From NCBI GenBank assembly GCA_910577315.1, contig CAJTME010000001.1, positions 62,001 to 126,000 on the forward strand: a stretch of 64,000 nt of DNA, written 5' to 3'. The notes beneath the pieces were generated by a model. The model worked only from the letters and a program-made list of their open reading frames with translations. It did no database searches and was not told the origin of the DNA. Positions 58,398 to 64,000 of this stretch are shown here, piece after piece. Every line of letters starts with the position of its first letter. The first letter of the stretch is position 1. The stretch is from an uncultured Muribaculaceae bacterium (GTDB taxonomy: Bacteria > Bacteroidota > Bacteroidia > Bacteroidales > Muribaculaceae). The translations under genes were made by a program, and so were the position numbers.

Positions 58398-59465
58398 TCA
58401 GTTGAAGTAAAAAATTGACCTGCGCCGCACGATTATGTATATTATCACAGGCACGCCAAGCACAGGAGTGATTGCATTGACCGGAATTATGCCCCACTCG
58501 CCGGGCGCAACGCTTATAAGCTGGCACAGCGCGCCGACAGCCGCGCCAAACAACGCCGTGACGGGCATGAGGCTGCGGTGGTTGGACGTGTGCAACGCCA
58601 AGCGGGCTACATGCGGTACAATCAGCCCTACGAACCCAATCGGACCGCACCAGGCCGTGACGACCGCCGTCAGCGCGCCGGACAAAACAAGAATTCCGTT
58701 GCGCGTAGCGCGGAGGTTGACACCTGCCGACTCCGCATAACGGCTGCCAAGCAGCAGTGCGTTCAACGGTTTGATATACAGCATTGACAGCAGAATCAGC
58801 AGCAGTACCGCCGTGGCGAAAACCGGCATCATTCCGAGCGTTACGCCCGAGAAACTGCCAAGTCCCCACACCACATATGAATGGACTCCGTCACGGCTCG
58901 AAAAGAAATTAAGCAGGGCTATGGCCGACGACGCGAGATAGCCTATCAGTATACCGACAATCAGCAACATCGTTGATGAGCGCACCACGCTCGACATGGC
59001 CAGCAGCACAAGCATCACGCCCATGGCGCCGGCCAACGCGCCGGCAAGGATGGCGGCATGCCCCCAGGCCGTGAGGGCGCCTCCGAGAGCGAGCATGACC
59101 ACAGCCACCCCGAGGCTTGCTCCTGTCGATATGCCCAGGATTGTAGGGCCGGCCAGGGGGTTGTCGAAAGTTGTCTGCATCAGCAGTCCCGCGACGGCAA
59201 GCGCCGCGCCAGCAAGCAAAGCAGTGAGCGCGGCAGGCACACGTGTTTCCACCACGATGTAACGCCACGCCTCCTTTGCCACTTCACCGCCGGTAAGTGC
59301 TGAGGCAACATCGCCCGCAGGAATATCCACCGAGCCCACAAGAAGACACCCGGCAACGGCTACAGCCGTCACGAAAGCGGCCAACACAGCCACCAATGCG
59401 GTGCGGCTGATTATGGCGCGGGGCGCGGATTCACTTGATTTTTTCAAAATACTGAGGTTTTGCAT
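58398..59465 (-). CDS. FecCD/BtuC-type permease
   Basis: 355 residues, about nine to ten membrane helices. Family blocks: GAALAVAGLLMQTTFDNPLAGPTILGISTGASLGVA, LLLGSRYAESAGVNLRATR, and WCGPIGFVGLIVPHVARLA. The ATG at 59465 gives a 35-bp overlap with the binding-protein gene, consistent with coupling. It forms the inner-membrane channel of the chelate importer with the ATPase at 57647-58396. Confidence 0.93.
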   Translation of the reverse strand: MQNLSILKKSSESAPRAIISRTALVAVLAAFVTAVAVAGCLLVGSVDIPAGDVASALTGGEVAKEAWRYIVVETRVPAALTALLAGAALAVAGLLMQTTFDNPLAGPTILGISTGASLGVAVVMLALGGALTAWGHAAILAGALAGAMGVMLVLLAMSSVVRSSTMLLIVGILIGYLASSAIALLNFFSSRDGVHSYVVWGLGSFSGVTLGMMPVFATAVLLLILLSMLYIKPLNALLLGSRYAESAGVNLRATRNGILVLSGALTAVVTAWCGPIGFVGLIVPHVARLALHTSNHRSLMPVTALFGAAVGALCQLISVAPGEWGIIPVNAITPVLGVPVIIYIIVRRRSIFYFN

Positions 59466-60495
59466 CCCCGAACTTCTCGGGATGGAAAATCATTGCATAA
59501 TCCCTGAGCACCCGTTCGGGATGGAAAGCGACTGAGTTGAAAAACGGCTTCTCAACGGTATTGCAAAAATAAGTTGCCGCCGGATAAGCCTTGAACGCCT
59601 TGGCATGCGGCACTTCGGCAAGGAGACCCGAAGCGGTAATGTCGCGGGCGTCTTTTATCAACCATACATCGGCTTCCGACGCCCGGTCGATGACACCGCC
59701 CTCGTCGAGCGGAAGCGAACCTGTGGATGTGTCAGCGTCCCATGGATATTTTCCACCGGCATCGGCAATCAGACGCGCCATATAGCTGTGACCGCCCGGC
59801 ACGTACCACACTCCCGACATCGGCTTTTCTGTCAGGACGACAGGGCGCGAGCCGACATTTGCCACACGGTCGCGCAACAGGGTATACTCGCGGCGCACAT
59901 TATTCCAAACGCTGTCAGCGGCCTCTCCGCGGCCATAGAGAAGTCCTATGAATTTAATCCACTCTGCGCGGGCAAGTGGAGTTTCTTCAAGATAGTCGGC
60001 CAGGTATATCACCGGGATACCGCTCTGCACGAGTTGCGCCGGGGCGCCCCCTTCCATTGCCGACACCAACACCGCGTCAGCGTCAAGGTCTATTATCTTC
60101 TCCACCATCGGTGACATGCTCGAACCGACATCGGCAATCCTGCCGTTGGCCATGAGCCGCGCCACCGTGTCGTCCGGCACGAAATAGGCTCCGTCAGCCA
60201 CACCGGCCACACAGCCAATAGCTCCAAGCTCATCAATCGCGGCTGTATGCACCGAAGAAAACACCACCGACCGCTCCAATGGCTTGTCAATGCGATAGGT
60301 GGCAATGGGCTTGCCTCCGCTCCACGGAGTGCTGACCTCGGCCATCACACAATCATCTTGTTGAATAAGTGTCAGGTATTTTGCTTCCGGAGCCATATCG
60401 GTTCCACCTGCCACAGATGATGACGCTTGCCGGCGTGAGCATGCGCACAGGATGACCGCCAGCGCCAGCACCAGTAATTTAAATCTGCTGTTCAT
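59431..60495 (-). CDS. Substrate-binding lipoprotein of the chelate importer
   Basis: 354 residues, lipobox ILCAC at Cys19. Type III periplasmic-binding fold: PLERSVVFSSVHTAAIDELGAIGCVAGVAD, DLDADAVLVSAMEGG, IPVIYLADYLEETPLARAEWIKFIGLLYGR, and GVWYVPGGHSYMARLIADAGG. It carries the chelate to the FecCD permease. ATG 60495 overlaps the upstream gene by 4 bp. Confidence 0.9.
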   Translation of the reverse strand: MNSRFKLLVLALAVILCACSRRQASSSVAGGTDMAPEAKYLTLIQQDDCVMAEVSTPWSGGKPIATYRIDKPLERSVVFSSVHTAAIDELGAIGCVAGVADGAYFVPDDTVARLMANGRIADVGSSMSPMVEKIIDLDADAVLVSAMEGGAPAQLVQSGIPVIYLADYLEETPLARAEWIKFIGLLYGRGEAADSVWNNVRREYTLLRDRVANVGSRPVVLTEKPMSGVWYVPGGHSYMARLIADAGGKYPWDADTSTGSLPLDEGGVIDRASEADVWLIKDARDITASGLLAEVPHAKAFKAYPAATYFCNTVEKPFFNSVAFHPERVLRDYAMIFHPEKFGDAKPQYFEKIK

Positions 60496-60965
60496 TTACC
60501 TAAGATTGAATCAATCGAGTTAACACGTTGTCGAATGGCATTTTCGGCCTTAGGCATGCCTTCGACCAAGCTCAGCTGACGCATCAGCACATCGCGGGCC
60601 GCCACAAGCCTGACATGCAGGTGCTCGCGGCGGTCGTTGCCGACGGGGTCGGGAAGCGCCGGCTCGGCCAATTCTGCCGTGCGGACCGCCTCATCGAGTT
60701 TTTGGGATGCCTGTATGTAATCCACTCCCACAAACCATGCGTCGCTCACGATGTCATCACCGCGGCGCATCAGGGAATCCGCGCTTGCCACGAGGACGAC
60801 AGCACGGTTGTGAAGGCTGTCGTTGAGGGCGCGGCGGCGCACCTTCTCGGCCGCGTCTCCGGCCTCGCCGACATATATCCATACCGCGGCGCCTATGATG
60901 GCGGCGGCAACAAGCAACCATGTCAAGCGTCGCCGCCTCACGGCCTTTGGATTCAATTCGTCCAT
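60492..60965 (-). CDS. Small membrane-anchored protein of unknown function
   Basis: 157 residues. A basic start (VRRRR) and one membrane helix (about 15-32) put the rest in the periplasm; residues 40-155 are helical and possibly coiled coil. No family recognised. It opens the operon binding protein / permease / ATPase (4-bp overlap), so it may be linked to import or simply co-expressed. Confidence 0.75.
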   Translation of the reverse strand: MDELNPKAVRRRRLTWLLVAAAIIGAAVWIYVGEAGDAAEKVRRRALNDSLHNRAVVLVASADSLMRRGDDIVSDAWFVGVDYIQASQKLDEAVRTAELAEPALPDPVGNDRREHLHVRLVAARDVLMRQLSLVEGMPKAENAIRQRVNSIDSILGK

Positions 60966-60982
60966 TCTATCTTAATTTTCGG

Positions 60983-60990
60983 CAAATTTA
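60983..60990 (-). promoter_or_regulatory. -7 element of the chelate-importer operon
   Basis: TAAATTTG on the minus strand at 60990-60983, 17 bp before ATG 60965; no -33 match. Confidence 0.5.
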
Positions 60991-61013
60991 CGAAAATATA
61001 CCGAATTTTTTAT

Positions 61014-61044
61014 TTTGTCGGATGAACGTTTTTGATTAATTTTG
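61014..61044 (+). promoter_or_regulatory. Promoter of the C1 peptidase operon
   Basis: TTTG at 61014-61017, 19-bp spacer, TAATTTTG at 61037-61044; full consensus match, 19 bp before ATG 61064. It is divergent from the importer promoter. Confidence 0.75.
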
Positions 61045-61063
61045 GCCAAAATTCACTACCGAT

Positions 61064-62278
61064 ATGAAAAAACTCATCGCACTCGCCATCGCCACGGCAA
61101 CCGTGGCATCCGCACAGGCAGCCGAGCCAGCCGACTCCGCAGCCACCGATACCGTGAAAGGTTTCGGATTTGTCGACCAGATTGTAATTCCCGTCACCTC
61201 TGTAAAGGACCAGAACCAATCTGGCACCTGTTGGTGTTTTGCCGGCAACTCGTTCTTCGAGAACGAAATTCTCCGCGCCACCGGCGACTCCATCGACCTT
61301 TCGGAAATGTATGTGGTGCGCAAATGCTACGAGGACAAAGCCGACCGCTACGTGCGCATGTACGGCCAGACCAATTTCAGCCCCGGCGGCTCGGTGCTCG
61401 ACGTGCCATACGTGTGGGAGCGCTATGGAATGATGCCCGAATCGGCCTACAAGGGCCTCGAATACGGCGAGGACAAGCACGTACACGGCGAGCTGCAGGG
61501 CGCCCTTGAGGGCGTGGTCGGAACCGCCGTTAAGAAGCCTAACCGAAAAGTTTCTCCGGCATGGCGCAAGGCCGTAAACGGTGTTCTTGACGCCTATCTC
61601 GGCGAAGTTCCCGAAACCTTTGAATACAACGGCAAGACATACACCCCCCAGTCATTCGCAAAATCGCTCGGCCTGTCGCCCGACAACTACATCGCCATCA
61701 CAAGCTTCACCCATCATCCCTTCTATGCCCCGTTCGTGGTTGAGGTTCCCGACAACTGGCTGTGGGCGCAGTATATGAACGTGCCTATGGAAGAAATGAA
61801 GGCAGTTGTCGACAATGCTCTTGAAAACGGCTACACCGTCTGCTGGGCCGCCGACGTGAGCGAGGGAGGTTTCAAGTGGAACGACGGCGTGGCCCTCATG
61901 CCCCTCGGCAAAAACGAACGCGACATGACCGGCACCGAACTTTCGCGCTGGGTTACCCTTTCCGACAAGGACCGCGCCGCCGACAAGTTCAATTTCGACG
62001 GACCTGTGCCTGAAATCGAGGTGACTCAGGAATCACGCCAGCAAATGTTCGACGCGCAGGAAACCACCGACGACCACGGCATGGTCATCGTAGGCACCGC
62101 CACCGACCGCGACGGCAACCGCTATTACAAAGTCAAAAACTCATGGGACACCAACCAGAAGTTCGGCGGCTATCTCTACGTATCTGAGCCCTACTTCCTG
62201 GCAAAGACAGTCGACATCTATGTAAACAAGGCCGCCGTCCCCGCCGAGACCGCCAAACGCATAGGACTTAAAAAGTGA
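61064..62278 (+). CDS. Secreted C1-family (bleomycin-hydrolase-like) cysteine peptidase
   Basis: 404 residues with signal peptide MKKLIALAIATATVASAQA. Papain-type sites: oxyanion Gln52/catalytic Cys56 in QNQSGTCWCFAG, catalytic His in TDDHGMVIVG, Asn in VKNSWDT. The length and large insertions match PepC/bleomycin hydrolase aminopeptidases, but those are cytoplasmic; this version is exported, as often in Bacteroidota. Its TGA overlaps the GTG start of the next gene. Confidence 0.93.
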   Translation: MKKLIALAIATATVASAQAAEPADSAATDTVKGFGFVDQIVIPVTSVKDQNQSGTCWCFAGNSFFENEILRATGDSIDLSEMYVVRKCYEDKADRYVRMYGQTNFSPGGSVLDVPYVWERYGMMPESAYKGLEYGEDKHVHGELQGALEGVVGTAVKKPNRKVSPAWRKAVNGVLDAYLGEVPETFEYNGKTYTPQSFAKSLGLSPDNYIAITSFTHHPFYAPFVVEVPDNWLWAQYMNVPMEEMKAVVDNALENGYTVCWAADVSEGGFKWNDGVALMPLGKNERDMTGTELSRWVTLSDKDRAADKFNFDGPVPEIEVTQESRQQMFDAQETTDDHGMVIVGTATDRDGNRYYKVKNSWDTNQKFGGYLYVSEPYFLAKTVDIYVNKAAVPAETAKRIGLKK

Positions 62279-62775
62279 AGAAAATAGGCCTGCTGTCCGA
62301 CACCCACTCTTGCTGGGACGACCGCTATGCCATCCATTTCGCCGGCTGCGACGAAATCTGGCATGCGGGCGACATCGGCTGCCTCGACACCCTTCAGCGC
62401 CTGCGGGGCATCTGCCCTGTGGTCAGGGCTGTGCGCGGCAACATCGACCATGGACCGGTGGCGCGGATGTGCCCGGAGATTCTCGATTTCAAGGTTGAGG
62501 ACGTGGGCGTATGGATGACACACATCGGAGGCTACCCGGGGCGCTATGCCCCGGGGGTGCGCCGCATGCTCATTGATTCACGGCCCAAGCTTATGATTGC
62601 CGGCCACAGCCACATCCTCAAGGTCATGTACGACCCTGAGCTCAAACTCCTTCACGTCAACCCCGGCGCTGCCGGCTATCACGGATGGCAGAAGGTGCGC
62701 ACCCTTCTGCGCCTCACCATCGACGGCGACGAGGTAAAGGACCTCGAGGTGATTGAACTCGGAAAAGGTGGGTAG
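62275..62775 (+). CDS. YfcE-type metallophosphoesterase
   Basis: 166 residues. Start GTG 62275 overlaps the previous stop (GTGA). Metal-binding motifs: GLLSDTHSCW (D-x-H), HAGDIG (G-D), VRGNIDH (GN-D), MIAGHSHI (GH-x-H) and HVNPGA. Members of this family hydrolyse phosphodiesters such as bis(p-nitrophenyl)phosphate in vitro; in vivo substrate not known here. Coupled to the C1 peptidase, although a link is not obvious. Confidence 0.9.
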   Translation: MKKIGLLSDTHSCWDDRYAIHFAGCDEIWHAGDIGCLDTLQRLRGICPVVRAVRGNIDHGPVARMCPEILDFKVEDVGVWMTHIGGYPGRYAPGVRRMLIDSRPKLMIAGHSHILKVMYDPELKLLHVNPGAAGYHGWQKVRTLLRLTIDGDEVKDLEVIELGKGG

Positions 62776-62799
62776 CGTTCTTATTCAAAAACAGAAATC

Positions 62800-63294
62800 A
62801 TGAAATCAATTCTCGCCATATTGCTGCTCATGTTGGCCGTCGCGTCATGCAAGACCACCGAGGCAAACTACCGTACGGCCTATGAAAAGGCTGTCGCCGG
62901 CCGCGACAGTCTCACCGCCCTCGACCAAACCATTTATGGCGCCCACCGCCGCAACATGGGTTCGCGCGAAATAGCCGTCGGAGACGACACGGTCGAAATC
63001 AAGATACAGCGCGTGAAAATCACCGAAGGCGGCGGAGGAATCAACGAATGGCTGCGCACATACAGCGTTGTGGTCGGCCAGTTCAAGCAGGCGTTCAATG
63101 CCCGGTCGATGCGGGAACGCCTCGTTGACGCTGGCTATCCCCGCGCCTTTGTGGTTGAGACCGCAGAACCGTATTATTACGTACTTCTTTCCTCCTACTC
63201 CACCCCCGCCGAAGCGGTCGAGGCCATAAAGTCAATCCCCTCCGACTTCCCCGTGGCCATGAAATCCCCCCTGCCGTTCATATTGAAGAATTAG
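62800..63294 (+). CDS. SPOR-domain lipoprotein
   Basis: 164 residues with lipobox VASC at Cys17. The C-terminal about 75 residues (YSVVVGQFKQAFNARSMRERLVDAGYPRAFVVE...YYYVLLSSYSTPAEAVEAIKSI) are a SPOR domain, which binds glycan strands lacking stem peptides at the division septum. The last codons lie inside the left arm of a long inverted repeat, so the stop codon TAG is supplied by the repeat. Confidence 0.9.
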   Translation: MKSILAILLLMLAVASCKTTEANYRTAYEKAVAGRDSLTALDQTIYGAHRRNMGSREIAVGDDTVEIKIQRVKITEGGGGINEWLRTYSVVVGQFKQAFNARSMRERLVDAGYPRAFVVETAEPYYYVLLSSYSTPAEAVEAIKSIPSDFPVAMKSPLPFILKN

Positions 63295-63410
63295 GAATTA
63301 GAAATTAGAAATTAGGAATTGCATCCGGCTATGGCCGAGTACTCGGAGCCCTCGGAGAACTCCGAGATGCCCGGATGGCAATTCCTAATTCCTAATTTCT
63401 AATTCTTAAT
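63290..63410. repeat. Long inverted repeat with ATTAGAAATTAG-type arms
   Basis: Arms 63290-63328 and 63371-63410 are about 39-40 nt each and pair with few mismatches; they consist of repeated (A)ATTAG(G/A)AATTAG units plus a CATCCGG end. The 42-nt centre has further short inverted pieces (CCGAGTACTCGG). It separates converging genes and contains the stop codon of both. It may act as bidirectional terminator or be a remnant of a small mobile element. Confidence 0.85.
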
Positions 63411-64000
63411 TCATTACATGAAATCCGCTCGACATCAGCGATTTGCGGATTTCATCGATATGGGCGTTGTCGCGGGTTTCCAGTTCGAGGCGGATGGTGC
63501 AACCGTTGATTTCGGCTGTGGTGTTGATGCGCTCGTGCGTCACCGAGATAACGTTTGCGCCGAGGTCGGCGATGGCGTGAAGCACACCCGAAAGCTGTCC
63601 CGGTTTGTCGAAAAGGTCAATTATAAATGTATAGTTGCGGCCGCTCTTGGCGAGGCCACGTGTAATGACACGGTTAAGGGTGTTCACGTCGATATTGCCG
63701 CCGCTGACCAGGCATACTACCTTTTTGCCATTGACAGGCAGCTTATGGAACATCACTGCAGCTACTGCGACTGCACCGGCCCCCTCCGCCACCACTTTCT
63801 GACGCTCCATCAATGCGAGGATGGCGGCTGCGGTTTCGTCATCATTAACGGTGACGATTTCATCAACATATTGCTTGCAGAGCTCGTAGGTGTTCTCGCC
63901 AGGCTGCTTCACGGCGATGCCGTCGGCAATGGTCGACACGGAGTCGAGATGCACGGGCGTGCCCTCGTGAATCGAGCGCTCCATCGACGGCGCCCCGGCC
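63406..64000 (-). CDS. ilvA: Threonine ammonia-lyase (biosynthetic), C-terminal part
   Basis: Open at the right edge; the start lies outside the window (the ATG at 63984 is internal, GAPSMERSIHEGTP reads through). The visible part holds the end of the PLP domain (EGAGAVAVAAVMFHKL; VCLVSGGNID with the PLP-phosphate SGGN) and then an ACT domain (YTFIIDLFDKPGQLSGVLHAIADLGANVISVTHERI) for allosteric control by isoleucine or valine. It deaminates threonine to 2-oxobutanoate for isoleucine synthesis. Its stop codon is within the right arm of the inverted repeat. Confidence 0.92.
   Translation of the reverse strand, partial: AGAPSMERSIHEGTPVHLDSVSTIADGIAVKQPGENTYELCKQYVDEIVTVNDDETAAAILALMERQKVVAEGAGAVAVAAVMFHKLPVNGKKVVCLVSGGNIDVNTLNRVITRGLAKSGRNYTFIIDLFDKPGQLSGVLHAIADLGANVISVTHERINTTAEINGCTIRLELETRDNAHIDEIRKSLMSSGFHVMN

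Noticed and set aside
1..64000. Mobile elements or prophage
   Set aside because: No transposase, integrase, phage gene or att-like duplication was found; only the inverted repeat at 63290-63410 is suggestive.

Overview
The window reads as a chromosomal segment of a Bacteroidales bacterium, most likely a Muribaculaceae-type gut commensal. The evidence is a high-GC Bacteroidota chromosome, promoters of the Bacteroidota form TTTG-N19-21-TAnnTTTG, a SusC/SusD pair with a hybrid two-component regulator, BACON-domain and SPOR lipoproteins, many exported proteins with sorting-like C-terminal tails, a DAHP synthase/chorismate mutase fusion, and a Bacteroidota-type LptD. I see no phage, integrase, transposase or CRISPR array.

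Layout. 1-10.7 kb (+): six genes for exported or surface proteins (a PEGA/outer-membrane barrel protein cut by the window edge, a five-BACON lipoprotein, a beta-helix-like protein, a 69-residue-repeat protein, an internally duplicated SusE/F-like protein, and an LPP20-like protein). 10.7-15.25 kb (-): a four-gene envelope cassette, SGNH/MBOAT/SGNH plus a family 2 glycosyltransferase, probably for O-acylation of an extracytoplasmic glycan. 15.3-19.3 kb (+): DAHP synthase/chorismate mutase, then an M6 metalloprotease. 19.3-22 kb (-): a ferredoxin plus three-subunit 2-oxoacid:ferredoxin oxidoreductase operon. 22-27 kb: an MsbA-like ABC exporter divergent from lptD. 27-31 kb: a secreted FN3/adhesin-type protein, aroC and ybaK.

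31-47.7 kb is a complete fructan utilization locus. A periplasmic-sensor hybrid regulator (HTCS) precedes susC, susD, two related DUF4960-like proteins and an unusual LamG-GH32 enzyme. A divergent operon encodes a canonical GH32 fructosidase, a fructose-type MFS transporter and a fructokinase. The chain is: surface binding and cutting, import through SusCD, periplasmic release of fructose (sensed by the HTCS), inner-membrane uptake, phosphorylation.

47.7-64 kb: a promoter-to-terminator unit that probably encodes a structured small RNA; an exported protein; an MntA/HepT toxin-antitoxin pair next to tRNA-Arg and tRNA-Gln; a four-gene operon (M15-like lipoprotein, AsmA-like protein, HAD phosphatase, aroB); a GIN-domain repeat protein; a FecCD-type metal-chelate importer; a C1 peptidase with a phosphodiesterase; a SPOR lipoprotein; a long inverted repeat; and the C-terminal part of ilvA.

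The most interesting items are the LamG-GH32 with Glu in the nucleophile position, two interlocked promoters in a perfect palindrome at 15.3 kb, the candidate small RNA at 47.9-48.2 kb, the SGNH-MBOAT-SGNH cassette, the lipobox on the HTCS sensor, and the inverted repeat that supplies both stop codons of converging genes at 63.3 kb.
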